Of a DNA stretch of 46,042 nucleotides, positions 29,305 through 40,036 are shown piece after piece. The position numbers and the translations under genes were made by a program. The first letter of the stretch is position 1, and each line of letters opens with the position of its first letter. The notes beneath the pieces are model-generated. The model did not search any database. It was not told the DNA's origin and was given only the letters and a program-made list of their open reading frames with translations. Source of the stretch: Yinghuangia seranimata (GTDB lineage Bacteria; Actinomycetota; Actinomycetes; Streptomycetales; Streptomycetaceae). Location: contig NZ_JASAOI010000016.1 of NCBI RefSeq assembly GCF_029953285.1, positions 1 to 46,042 on the forward strand, written 5' to 3'.

Positions 29305-30612
29305 TCAGAGCGCGCGGCCCGCTTCGGGGGTGAACGCGACCGGCAGCCGCTGCAGGCCGCGCATGATCAGCCCGCCGCGCCAGCGCAGTTCGGCCGCGGG
29401 CTCGGCGAGTTCCAGATCGGGCAGGCGGCGCAGCAGCGTGCCGATGGCGATCCGGCCTTCCAGCCGGGCCAGCGGTGCGCCGATGCAGTAGTGGATGCCG
29501 TGGCCGAACGCGAGGTGCGCGTTGTCGGCGCGGTCCGGGTCGAAGGTGTCGGCGTCGGGGAAGCGGTCGGCGTCACGGTCGGCGGACGCGAGAACCACCA
29601 GAACGGGCTCCCCCGAGGGGATGACCGTTCCGCCGATCGGGGTATCGCAGGTCGTGAACCGCCAGGTCGCCAGCTCCACCGGACCGTCGTAGCGGAGCAG
29701 TTCCTCGACCGTCGGGGCGATCCGCCCGTCGAGGTCGCGCTGCAGCCCGGCGCGCGCCTCGGGGTGGGTGAGCAGCGTCAGCAGCCCGTTGCCGATCAGG
29801 TTGACGGTGGTCTCGAAGCCGGCGAACAACAGGATGAACGCCATCGCCGCGGCCTCGTCCTCGGTGAGGTGTTCGCCGTGGTCGCTCGCCCGGATCAGCC
29901 CCGAGATCAGGTCGTCGCCGAGGTCGCCGCGCTTGCGGTGGATGAGCTCCTTCAGGTAGCCGCGCATGTGCCGCACGGCGCGCGCCACGCCGCCGCGCGG
30001 GCCCGAGCCGTGCCGGATCATCATCCCGGCCCAGGTGCGGAAGTCGTCCTGGTCGGCCTCGGGCACGCCGAGCAGGTCGCACACGGCGTAGATGGGCAGC
30101 GGGAACGCGAACTCGTGGATGAGGTCCGCGGTGCCGTTCCCGGCGAAGCCGTCGATGAGCCGGTCGGCCAGCTCCTGCACCCGAGGCCGGAACTCCTCGG
30201 CGCGCCGGGGCGTGAACGCCTTGGAGACCAGGCGGCGCAGCCGCGTGTGGTCGGGCGGGTCCAGGTTCAGCAGGTGCGCGCCGATCCCGGAGCGCTGCTC
30301 ACCGGGCACCCCGACCTTGCCCTGCTTCCACGCCTGTTCGCTGTGCCGCGGGTTCTTGCTGAGCCGCTGGTCGGCGAGCGCCTGCCGGGCGTCGGCGTAC
30401 CGCGTGACGAGCCACGCCTCGACGCCGCTGGGCAGCGTCGTGCGGTGCACGGGGGCGTGCTCCCGCAGATACGCGTACGCGGGGTACGGGTCGGCGATGA
30501 ACTCACGCGTGAACAGCCCGGGCCCGTCCGGCACCGCCGCGTGCGGACACGCCGACTCCGCGGACTTCCCCGACTCCCCCGGCACTTCCGACACTTCCGA
30601 CTTTTCAGACAC
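29305..30612 (-). CDS. Cytochrome P450
   Basis: A 435-residue soluble bacterial P450, resembling the CYP107/CYP105 area. The heme ligand is C376 in FGHGIHYCIGAPLAR. The I-helix oxygen-binding motif is AGFETT, the K-helix ExxR is in EELLRYDGPV, and the helix C segment is DPPDHTRLRRLVSKAFTPRR. The first 30 residues are a Ser/Glu-rich irregular leader made of short repeats. GTG at 30612 lies 3 nt past the stop of the SCO4848-like gene, so translation is coupled. No ferredoxin, reductase or biosynthetic genes are adjacent, so the substrate is unknown. Confidence 0.93.
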   Translation of the reverse strand: MSEKSEVSEVPGESGKSAESACPHAAVPDGPGLFTREFIADPYPAYAYLREHAPVHRTTLPSGVEAWLVTRYADARQALADQRLSKNPRHSEQAWKQGKVGVPGEQRSGIGAHLLNLDPPDHTRLRRLVSKAFTPRRAEEFRPRVQELADRLIDGFAGNGTADLIHEFAFPLPIYAVCDLLGVPEADQDDFRTWAGMMIRHGSGPRGGVARAVRHMRGYLKELIHRKRGDLGDDLISGLIRASDHGEHLTEDEAAAMAFILLFAGFETTVNLIGNGLLTLLTHPEARAGLQRDLDGRIAPTVEELLRYDGPVELATWRFTTCDTPIGGTVIPSGEPVLVVLASADRDADRFPDADTFDPDRADNAHLAFGHGIHYCIGAPLARLEGRIAIGTLLRRLPDLELAEPAAELRWRGGLIMRGLQRLPVAFTPEAGRAL

Positions 30613-30615
30613 AGC

Positions 30616-30846
30616 TCAGGCAGCGGTACGCGACGCGCGCAGGCCCTTGAGCCCCAGCCAGCCGATGACGTTCCCCGCCGCGAACGACACCACGGTCAAC
30701 GCCAGGTGCACCAGGAAGAACGCGGTCGGCCCGTCGTTCCAGGACCTGTCGTCCTTCCAGATGTTGCGGAGGAAGTTCGGCCAGAGGATCCAGGTCCACA
30801 GGCCGAAGACGAGCAGGAAGGCGGAGGTCTTGCGGCCGATCCGCAT
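30616..30846 (-). CDS. SCO4848-family small membrane protein
   Basis: A 76-residue integral membrane protein. Two hydrophobic stretches (about 8-23 and 43-66) flank a charged loop NIWKDDRSWNDGPT. It matches my memory of the Streptomyces SCO4848 family, which lies divergently next to a D-Ala-D-Ala carboxypeptidase as here. The function is unknown; a link to cell-wall synthesis is suggested by the conserved neighbour. It probably shares a transcript with the P450. Confidence 0.8.
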   Translation of the reverse strand: MRIGRKTSAFLLVFGLWTWILWPNFLRNIWKDDRSWNDGPTAFFLVHLALTVVSFAAGNVIGWLGLKGLRASRTAA

Positions 30847-30972
30847 GGGGGTGCACCTACTTCTGGGAGACGCTTTCGAGGGGCGCGCTAGGCCGTTTGG
30901 TCACAGTCGCGTCCTTGTCCAGTATGCGGCGCGTCCTGGTCGGCACCGCAGGCAGGGGCCGCCGTTACTCTC

Positions 30973-32250
30973 ATGTGCATGTCATACAGGTCTGGACCGG
31001 CGACACCTTTTGTCGTCGTCGGCGCGGTTGTGATCGCGGGTGTGCTCGGGGGAGCTCCATGCGCCGTGGCGGAGGTTCCGCACGGACCTGAGGCGGCGAA
31101 GGCGCCGTCCGCCTCTCCCTCGCCGACGACGACGCCCGAACCCCCGCCCCCCGCGGGCATGTCCGGGCTCGGCGGCCCGCGGCTCGGGCAGCCCGGGGTG
31201 CAGGCCGACCTGCCGCCCGGGACGCCGGCGCTGCCGCCCGTCGAGGCGTACTCGTGGCTGGTCGCCGACATGACGACCGGTCAGGTCATCGCGGCGAAGA
31301 ATCCGCACTGGCAGCTGGCGCCCGCCAGCACGCTGAAGATGCTCTTCGCCGACACGGTGCTGCCCAAGCTCGACAAGAACGCGACACACGTGGTCGACCC
31401 CAAGGAACTCCAGGGGCTCGGCGAGGGCAGCAGCGCGGTCGGGGTCAAGGAGAACCTCACCTACAAGGTCGAGGACCTGTGGAACGGGGTGTTCCTCCGC
31501 TCCGGCAACGACGCCGTGCACGTGCTGTGCGCGATGAACGGCGGCGTCGACGCGACCGTGGCGCAGATGAACGAGCGGGCCAAGGCGCTGCACGCCGACG
31601 ACACGCACGTGGTGTCGCCCGACGGCTACGACATGCCCGGGCAGGTGTCGTCCGCGTACGACCTGGCGCTGTTCGCGCGCGAGGGGATGAAGAACCCGGA
31701 CTTCCGCGGCTACGTGTCCACCAAGGACGCGAAGTTCCCGGGCAAGGACGGCACGACCTTCGCCATCCAGAACACCAACCAGATGCTGTCGACGTACCCC
31801 GGGATGATAGGAGTCAAGAACGGCTACACGACGAACGCGGAGAACACGTTCGTCGGCGCGGCCACCCGGGACGGGCGCACGCTGATGGTCAGCATCATGC
31901 ACGTGCGGCCCGGCAAGACGTACGAGCAGACCAAGATGCTGCTCGACTGGGGCTTCGCCGCGGCGGGCACCGCCAAGCCGGTCGGGTCCCTGGTCGACCC
32001 GGGCGGCAAGCCCGGCGGCACCCCGTCGGGCACGACGGCCTCGGGGCAGACGCTGCCCGGGCAGGCCGCCGCGGTGCCGGGCGGCGCGCAGGCCGTCGGG
32101 TCGTCCTCCGGCGACGGCGTCTCGTGGGGCCTGTGGGCGGGCATCGGCGTGCCGGCGGTGCTGCTCGGCGGCGGCGGTCTGCTGTTCTTCCTGCGCCGGC
32201 GCGGCCTGACGCGGCCGACCGTGCACTTCGAGGACGACATCCTGCCCTGA
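30973..32250 (+). CDS. D-alanyl-D-alanine carboxypeptidase (S11 family, membrane-anchored)
   Basis: A 425-residue low-molecular-weight penicillin-binding protein trimming the terminal D-Ala of peptidoglycan stems. Active-site motifs are S119-T-L-K122, S177-G-N179 and K282-N-G284. An N-terminal hydrophobic signal (about 12-33) is followed by a Pro/Ser/Thr-rich linker to residue 80. The C-terminus has a Gly/Ala-rich linker, one transmembrane helix (about 384-406) and a short RRRG cytoplasmic tail, so the enzyme is anchored at both ends or only C-terminally after cleavage. ATG at 30979 is a near alternative start. Confidence 0.93.
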   Translation: MCMSYRSGPATPFVVVGAVVIAGVLGGAPCAVAEVPHGPEAAKAPSASPSPTTTPEPPPPAGMSGLGGPRLGQPGVQADLPPGTPALPPVEAYSWLVADMTTGQVIAAKNPHWQLAPASTLKMLFADTVLPKLDKNATHVVDPKELQGLGEGSSAVGVKENLTYKVEDLWNGVFLRSGNDAVHVLCAMNGGVDATVAQMNERAKALHADDTHVVSPDGYDMPGQVSSAYDLALFAREGMKNPDFRGYVSTKDAKFPGKDGTTFAIQNTNQMLSTYPGMIGVKNGYTTNAENTFVGAATRDGRTLMVSIMHVRPGKTYEQTKMLLDWGFAAAGTAKPVGSLVDPGGKPGGTPSGTTASGQTLPGQAAAVPGGAQAVGSSSGDGVSWGLWAGIGVPAVLLGGGGLLFFLRRRGLTRPTVHFEDDILP

Positions 32251-32280
32251 GTCGAAGGCGGACCGCTCTCGGGGCGGGCC

Positions 32281-33246
32281 CTACGCGGAACCGTCCGCGT
32301 CCGCCCGGTCGGAGGCGGCGGCGGCCCGCCACTCCGCGGCGGTGTCCGGGTCCTTCGAAGTGCCGCCCGGGTTCTTCGCGGTGGTGTCCGGGTTCTTCGC
32401 CGCGGCGCGCTCGTCGGTCGCCGTCCACGCCGCGCAGAACAGCAGCAGCCGGGTCACGAAGTAGATCCACAGCAGCAGCGCGACCGGCACGCCGAACGCG
32501 CCGTACATGCTCTTGCTCGCGACGCCGGAGATGTAGGCGGCGACCAGCAGCTTGAGCAGTTCGAAGCCGATCGCGCCGATCAGCGCGCCGAGGATCGCCG
32601 TGCGGCGCGGCATGGTCAGCCGCGGCATCCCCACCAGCAGGTAGACGAACAGCACGAGGCTCGCGAACACCGCGACGGCGAACGCCGCGATCTGCAGGAA
32701 GATCCGGCCGACCGGCTGGTCCTGCAGGCCGATCGAGTTGGAGATCCGGCCGATCACACTGGTCGCGAACGTAGACGCGCCGACCGACAGCGCCATCGCG
32801 AGGCCGAGGCCGACCAGCGTTCCGGCGTCCTTCGCCTTCGCCGCGACGGTCGCCTTGACGCCCTCCGGCTTGGTCTCGTCCTCGAACCACATCCTGCGGA
32901 TCGACGGGCGCAGCGCCTCCACCCAGCCGAGGCCCGAGATGAGCAGCAGCACACCGCCGATGACGCCGACCGCGCCGGCGTTGTCCACCAGCGCGCCGAG
33001 GTTGATCTTGTCGGCGATGCCGGGGATCTGGTCGGAGATCTTGTCCTGGAGCTCCTGCACGCGGCCGGGGCTCAGCGCGGCCGCGACCACCGCGGCGGCG
33101 AGGAGCAGCAGCGGGAACAGCGACAGGAACCCATAGAACGTCACCGCCGCCGACGCGAAGTTGCCGTCGCGGTCCGTGTAACGCTCGTACGCGGTCATCG
33201 TGCGCCCGATGACCGGCATCGTGCCTAGTTTGTCCTTGATCGCCAC
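32281..33246 (-). CDS. YihY/BrkB-family inner membrane protein
   Basis: A 321-residue polytopic membrane protein of the YihY/UPF0761 family, with about six helices. The family N-terminal signature FASAAVTFYGFLSLFPLLLL is present, and the last 50 residues form a charged cytoplasmic tail. Its function is unproven; older annotation as ribonuclease BN is wrong for the family. I chose GTG at 33246; GTG at 33282 would add 12 residues. It is third in a minus-strand operon after trpS and the 2H phosphoesterase. Confidence 0.88.
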   Translation of the reverse strand: MAIKDKLGTMPVIGRTMTAYERYTDRDGNFASAAVTFYGFLSLFPLLLLAAAVVAAALSPGRVQELQDKISDQIPGIADKINLGALVDNAGAVGVIGGVLLLISGLGWVEALRPSIRRMWFEDETKPEGVKATVAAKAKDAGTLVGLGLAMALSVGASTFATSVIGRISNSIGLQDQPVGRIFLQIAAFAVAVFASLVLFVYLLVGMPRLTMPRRTAILGALIGAIGFELLKLLVAAYISGVASKSMYGAFGVPVALLLWIYFVTRLLLFCAAWTATDERAAAKNPDTTAKNPGGTSKDPDTAAEWRAAAASDRADADGSA

Positions 33247-33307
33247 GCTTGCACGTCTGCCCCGAAGCGGGGGTTTCCACACGTGGCGACCAGGGCGGCG
33301 AGCCGGT

Positions 33308-33832
33308 TCACGCCGCCGGGCCGCCGCCGAACGGGAACGCCCGGCGCGGCCGCCAGATCTCGTCCGCGCCGTGCTCGTAGAGGCTGAAACCGCCGACCTG
33401 GAACCGCGCCTCGTAGCCGGACAGCTTGTCGAACGCCCGGTCGAGCACGTCGTCGGGCAGGTGGTGTGCCACCGTGACGTGCGGGTGGTACGGGAAGTGC
33501 AGCCCGCGCAGCAACGGCCCCGAGCGCACCGCCTGTTCGAGCCGCTCGCAGTCCGTGATGCCGCGCGCGACCTGGATGAACACCACCGGAGAGGTCGGCC
33601 GGAACGTGCCGGTCCCGCGCAGCAGCATCGGGAAGGCCCGCTCCGCGGCGGCGACCGCCGCGAGGTGCCCCTCGACCTCGGCGATCGCGGTGTCCTCGAC
33701 CTCGGTCGGGGGCAGCAGCGTCACATGCGTCGGGATGGCGCGCGCCAGCGGATCACCGAACCCGTCCCGCAGGTCCTGGAGCTGGCTGCCCCAGGGTTCC
33801 GGGATCGCGATGGAGACGCCGATGGTGCGCAT
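33308..33832 (-). CDS. 2'-5' RNA ligase / 2H phosphoesterase family protein
   Basis: A 174-residue protein with the two HxT motifs of 2H phosphoesterases: H36-V-T38 (PTHVTLLPP) and H118-V-T120 (YHPHVTVAHH). Members cut or form 2',5' or cyclic phosphodiesters. It starts 18 nt after trpS on the same strand, suggesting a shared transcript and perhaps an RNA-related role. The real substrate is unknown. Confidence 0.88.
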   Translation of the reverse strand: MRTIGVSIAIPEPWGSQLQDLRDGFGDPLARAIPTHVTLLPPTEVEDTAIAEVEGHLAAVAAAERAFPMLLRGTGTFRPTSPVVFIQVARGITDCERLEQAVRSGPLLRGLHFPYHPHVTVAHHLPDDVLDRAFDKLSGYEARFQVGGFSLYEHGADEIWRPRRAFPFGGGPAA

Positions 33833-33850
33833 GTCGGTCCGATCCGGTTC

Positions 33851-35255
<1,405 letters not shown>

Positions 35256-36230
35256 GTGCGCCTGACATTCGCCGCGCCCGCGGCCGGGTCCGGAGCGCTC
35301 TGGCTCCCCTCCGCACCACGGGTGACGCGGGGTCAGATCCGGCTGCCGCGACCACGCCGCCGACGTGAGGCCGCCGGGCGGCGCGCCTCGGCGCGCCACT
35401 ACGTGATGTGCCCGCCGACCCATCTGCCCAGCCGGCCGCCGGCCGGCTTCCCGCTCGGCCCGGCCGACCCCGCGCTCGCGCACGCCACGGTCGGCGCCGA
35501 CGCGCCGGGGGTGCGCGTGGACCCGTCCGCGATGGAGCAGTGGGAGCTGCTGCGCGAGACGCTGCTGCGGCTCGGCCACCGGGTCAGCCTGATCCCGCCG
35601 CGCAGCGGCCTGCCCGGCATGGTCTTCGCGGCGCACGCCGCCACGGTCGTCGACGGCCGGGTGCTGGGCGCGCGCTTCCGCTCCAGCGCGCGCCAGCCCG
35701 AGGCGCCCGCGTACCTGCGCTGGTTCGCCGAACGCGGCTACGGCACGCGCCTGGAACCGGTGTTCGCGCACGAGGGCGAGATCGACCTGGTGCCCGCCGG
35801 GCGTTTCCTGCTGGCGGCGTACGGCCCGCACACCGAGGCCCGCGCGCACCTGGAGGCCGGCTCGTTCCTCGGCCTGCCGGTCGTGCCGCTGGAGCTGGCC
35901 GGCCCGCGGTTCGCCCGGCTCGGCAGCGCGATAGCCGTGCTGACCGACCGCGCCGTCGCGTACCACCCGGCGGCGTTCTCGGTCGCGGCGCGCGAGCGGC
36001 TCGCGAGGCTGTTCCCCGAGCGCATCGCGGTCGGCGAGGCGGACGCCCTGGCCGGCGGCCTGGACGCGATCTGCGACGGCCGCACCGTGGTGCTCACGGA
36101 CCGGGCGCCGGGGCTCGCCCAGCAGTTGGCCAGGCACGGTTTCCACACCGTGCCGCTGGACATGTCGCGCTTCGCGGGTTTCGGCATCGGCGTCCGCAGC
36201 TGCGTGCTGGAATTGCGCGACAATCGTTGA
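35256..36230 (+). CDS. DDAH/arginine-deiminase-fold protein, probably non-catalytic
   Basis: A 324-residue protein resembling dimethylargininases that Streptomyces encode next to rocD. The MCPPTHL start of the fold, HEGEID, the YHPAAFS block and the C-terminal ..LELR end are clear. Positions normally catalytic appear changed compared with the family as I remember it. LPDMVF..N is LPGMVFAAH (G121, H127). The FYHLDT His/Asp are R221 and G223. The terminal nucleophile in VKCC is S315, followed by C316. GTG at 35256 has AAGGGGAG upstream and adds about 50 basic residues before the fold. It lies 55 nt before rocD. It may be regulatory or structural. Confidence 0.75.
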   Translation: MRLTFAAPAAGSGALWLPSAPRVTRGQIRLPRPRRRREAAGRRASARHYVMCPPTHLPSRPPAGFPLGPADPALAHATVGADAPGVRVDPSAMEQWELLRETLLRLGHRVSLIPPRSGLPGMVFAAHAATVVDGRVLGARFRSSARQPEAPAYLRWFAERGYGTRLEPVFAHEGEIDLVPAGRFLLAAYGPHTEARAHLEAGSFLGLPVVPLELAGPRFARLGSAIAVLTDRAVAYHPAAFSVAARERLARLFPERIAVGEADALAGGLDAICDGRTVVLTDRAPGLAQQLARHGFHTVPLDMSRFAGFGIGVRSCVLELRDNR

Positions 36231-36285
36231 AAGTCCGGAATTTCCCTGTTTTCCGAGACTGCTCGATGTCGGGCGGAAGGACGTC

Positions 36286-37497
36286 ATGATCAAGCACGAC
36301 GAAGAACTGATCGCGCTCTCCGACACGTACAGCGCGCACAACTACCACCCCCTGCCGGTCGTCATCGCGCACGCCGAGGGCGCGTGGATGACCGACGTCG
36401 AGGGCCGCCGCTACCTCGACATGCTGGCCGGGTACTCGGCACTCAACTTCGGGCACCGCAACGAGCGGCTGATCGAGGCGGCGAAGCGGCAGCTCGACCG
36501 CGTGACGCTGACCAGCCGTGCGTTCCACAACGACAAGTTCGCGCCGTTCTGCCAACAGCTCGCGGACCTGTGCGGCATGGACATGGTGCTCGCCATGAAC
36601 ACCGGCGCCGAGGCCGTCGAGACCGCCGTGAAGACCGCCCGCAAGTGGGGCTACGAGGTCAAGGGCGTGCCGGACGGCCGCGCGAAGATCGTGGTCGCCA
36701 CCGACAACTTCCACGGGCGCACCACGACGATCGTCAGCTTCTCCACCGACGAGGAGGCGCGGCGGCATTTCGGGCCGTACACGCCGGGCTTCGAGGTCCT
36801 GCCGTACGGCGACATCGAGACGATGCGCAACGTGCTCGAGGCCGACCCGGAGATCGTGGCGGTGCTGGTCGAGCCGATCCAGGGCGAGGCCGGCGTGCTC
36901 GTGCCGCCGCCGGGCTACCTGGCCGAGGTGCGCCGGGTGTGCACCGAGCGGAACGTGTTGTTCATCGCGGACGAGATCCAGTCGGGGCTGGGCCGCACCG
37001 GGCGGACGTTCGCGTGCGAGCACGAGGGCGTCGTGCCGGACATGTACGTGCTGGGCAAGGCGCTCGGCGGCGGCGTGCTGCCGGTGTCGGCGGTCGTGTC
37101 GTCCCGCGAAGTGCTCGGCGTGTTCAAGCCGGGCGAGCACGGGTCGACGTTCGGCGGCAACCCGCTGGCGTGCGCGGTCGGCCTGGAGGTGCTGGCGATG
37201 CTGCGCACCGGCGAGTTCCAGCAGCGCTCGGCCGAGCTGGGCGAGCACCTGCACCACGAGCTGAACACACTGGTCGGCGGCCCGGTGACGGCGGTACGCG
37301 GCCGCGGGCTGTGGGCGGGCGTCGACATCGACCCGTCGCACGGCACCGGGCGGGACGTGTCGCGGGCGCTGATGGCGCGCGGCGTGCTGGTCAAGGACAC
37401 GCACGGCTCGACGATCCGGATCGCGCCGCCGCTGGTGATCTCGAAGGACGACCTGGACTGGGGGCTCGAGCAGCTGCGCGCGGTCCTGGAGGCCTGA
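36286..37497 (+). CDS. rocD: Ornithine--oxo-acid transaminase
   Basis: A 403-residue class III PLP aminotransferase converting ornithine to glutamate-5-semialdehyde. The PLP lysine is K258 in VLGKALGGG. MNTGAEAVETAVKTAR, the cofactor-acid motif FIADEIQSGLGRTG and GEHGSTFGGNPLA are typical of RocD. GGAAGGA precedes the ATG. It is likely cotranscribed with the DDAH-like gene and followed by a strong hairpin. The role is arginine and ornithine catabolism. Confidence 0.95.
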   Translation: MIKHDEELIALSDTYSAHNYHPLPVVIAHAEGAWMTDVEGRRYLDMLAGYSALNFGHRNERLIEAAKRQLDRVTLTSRAFHNDKFAPFCQQLADLCGMDMVLAMNTGAEAVETAVKTARKWGYEVKGVPDGRAKIVVATDNFHGRTTTIVSFSTDEEARRHFGPYTPGFEVLPYGDIETMRNVLEADPEIVAVLVEPIQGEAGVLVPPPGYLAEVRRVCTERNVLFIADEIQSGLGRTGRTFACEHEGVVPDMYVLGKALGGGVLPVSAVVSSREVLGVFKPGEHGSTFGGNPLACAVGLEVLAMLRTGEFQQRSAELGEHLHHELNTLVGGPVTAVRGRGLWAGVDIDPSHGTGRDVSRALMARGVLVKDTHGSTIRIAPPLVISKDDLDWGLEQLRAVLEA

Positions 37498-37536
37498 GGC
37501 CCGTACGCGAGCCGTGGCAGAGGGGGCAGAGGAGAG

Positions 37537-37562
37537 GGGCGGGATCCGTCCGGGTCCCGCCC
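37537..37562 (+). terminator. Terminator after rocD
   Basis: An 11-bp stem with one G-U pair (37537-37547 with 37552-37562) and a 4-nt loop, 40 nt past the rocD stop. It lies between converging rocD and the small membrane-protein gene. Confidence 0.75.
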
Positions 37563-37580
37563 TCGCCGTGCCGCGCGGCG

Positions 37581-37691
37581 TCAGCCGTCCGACTTGCGGC
37601 GCTTCTCGGCGGCCACGGCGACCGCCACGGCACCGAGGCCGAGGAAGGTCAGGCAGGTGACGAGCAGCGCGATGGTGTCGGCGGGGGACAT
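37581..37691 (-). CDS. Small single-span membrane protein (36 residues)
   Basis: A 36-residue reading frame reads MSPADTIALLVT then a hydrophobic stretch to about residue 28 and ends in a charged EKRRKSDG tail. The composition (one helix, positive-inside tail) and a GAAGG six nt before the ATG support it as a real gene. No family is recognised. It is isolated between rocD and the Lrp gene and converges on rocD. Confidence 0.6.
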   Translation of the reverse strand: MSPADTIALLVTCLTFLGLGAVAVAVAAEKRRKSDG

Positions 37692-37788
37692 CGGGGGCCT
37701 TCGGTCGATCGGCGGTAAACCACACCAACCCTAAACGGGGGCTTGAATACATATCAGCCGAATAGTGCACTTGTGAGGCATCTCATCA

Positions 37789-37814
37789 GCGGTCCGCCCG
37801 GCCCGGCGGACCGC
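37789..37814. promoter_or_regulatory. Hairpin in the leader of the Lrp gene
   Basis: A perfect 10-bp stem (37789-37798 with 37805-37814) with a 6-nt loop, 54 nt before the Lrp gene. To its left is an unusually AT-rich stretch (about 37733-37775), suited to promoters for both flanking genes and to Lrp autoregulation. Whether it acts as attenuator or operator is not clear. Confidence 0.4.
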
Positions 37815-37868
37815 ACATCGGGGTGCTAAATGGCCGAATCGCCACGCCCGCGGCGCGCATGAACGACC

Positions 37869-38324
37869 ATGGGACGCGTGCCACTGGACGACCTCGACGA
37901 GCAGATCGTCGCGCACCTGATACGGGACGCCCGCGCCAGCTACGCCGAGATCGGCACCGGCGTGGGCCTGTCCGCGCCCGCCGTCAAGCGCCGCGTCGAC
38001 CGGCTGCGCGGCACCGGCGTCATCAAGGGCTTCACCGCGCGCGTCGACCCGCACGCGCTCGGCTGGACCACCGAGGCCCACGTCGAGGTCTTCTGCGCGC
38101 CGCGCACCTCCCCCGCGGCGCTGCTCAGCTGCCTGGAGCGGTTCCCCGAGGTGGTGCGCGCCGACACCGTCACCGGCAAGGCCGACGCGGTCGTGCGGCT
38201 GCTCGCGTCCGACATCCGGCACCTGGAGGCGGTGCTCGAGCGGCTGCGGGAGGAACCCGTCGTGCTCAGCACGCGCAGCACCGTCGTCCTCAACCGGCTC
38301 CTCGAACGGCCCGGCGACCACTGA
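37869..38324 (+). CDS. Lrp/AsnC-family transcriptional regulator
   Basis: A 151-residue protein. The N-terminal helix-turn-helix (LDEQIVAHLIRDARASYAEI, then GLSAPAVKRRVDRL, residues 7-47) and the C-terminal ligand-sensing RAM domain (about 68-145) are standard. Nearness to rocD suggests control of arginine/ornithine catabolism, as in similar Streptomyces loci; this is inference. ATG at 37869 is used; a GTG four codons on is possible. A bidirectional hairpin follows. Confidence 0.9.
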   Translation: MGRVPLDDLDEQIVAHLIRDARASYAEIGTGVGLSAPAVKRRVDRLRGTGVIKGFTARVDPHALGWTTEAHVEVFCAPRTSPAALLSCLERFPEVVRADTVTGKADAVVRLLASDIRHLEAVLERLREEPVVLSTRSTVVLNRLLERPGDH

Positions 38325-38345
38325 CAGGAGCCGCGCGGGACACGG

Positions 38346-38390
38346 CGGAGGGCGCCGCCCCCGCGCACCGCGCGGGGCCGACGCCCTCCG
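38346..38390. terminator. Bidirectional terminator between Lrp and mdh
   Basis: A two-part hairpin. The outer 9-bp stem (38346-38354 with 38382-38390) encloses an 8-bp stem (38359-38366 with 38370-38377) with a 3-nt loop. It lies between the two converging genes, 21 nt past Lrp and 39 nt past mdh. Confidence 0.8.
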
Positions 38391-38429
38391 AAGTCCCGTG
38401 CCGAGGCCGGGTCGGATCGGTCGGATCCG

Positions 38430-39434
<1,005 letters not shown>

Positions 39435-39578
39435 CTACCTGGCGGGTGAGGGTTCCCGAAGGGTGATATCTCGTGATCGAGATAGTTCCACGGCCACCCT
39501 ACTCCGCCCGCGATGCCCCGATGACCGCTCCCGCGCGCCATGTGGGAAACGCCACCGCAGCGCCGCGGAGGCGGCGTG

Positions 39579-39926
39579 TCAGCCGGTCCTCTTCGGCACC
39601 CACGGCAGGTCGACCACGGGCGGCGGGATCGCGAGGCCGAGCAGCACCACGGCGCCGCCCAGCACGATCATCACCATCACGTCCGTGAACCGGCTGCGCA
39701 CCGCGAGGATCCCGACGTCGCGCACGAACGTGCGCAGCAGCGCGGCCACCAGGAACGTCGCGCCGATCATCAGCGTCGCCGGCCGGAACCCCCACAGCGC
39801 GGCCGTCACCAGTGCCCCCGCGAGCAGCGCGAGGACCAGCACGGCGGGCCACTCGCGCAGGCCGCCGGGGCCGCGCGGCGACGCGCCGCCCTCGGGCACA
39901 TAGGTACTGGCGGACTTGCCGGCCAT
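39579..39926 (-). CDS. DUF3017 membrane protein
   Basis: A 115-residue protein with three hydrophobic helices (about 26-46, 48-66 and 81-101) and short polar ends. Its length, topology and place between folD and mdh match the actinobacterial DUF3017 family. The function is unknown. GGAGGCG lies 7 nt before the ATG. Confidence 0.85.
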   Translation of the reverse strand: MAGKSASTYVPEGGASPRGPGGLREWPAVLVLALLAGALVTAALWGFRPATLMIGATFLVAALLRTFVRDVGILAVRSRFTDVMVMIVLGGAVVLLGLAIPPPVVDLPWVPKRTG

Positions 39927-40036
39927 CGCCTGTCGCCTCCTGCGGATGCCGAGTCCCCGTACGTTCGGAAGCCGTCACTCTAGTCGGGGCGCGCCCAACG
40001 CCGCGGGTGTGCGGACGCCGGGCGCACCCGGGCGGA

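Noticed and set aside
30973-31100. Lipoprotein signal on the D-Ala-D-Ala carboxypeptidase (GGAPC)
   Set aside because: Pro at the position before Cys does not fit a lipobox; an ordinary signal or anchor is more likely.
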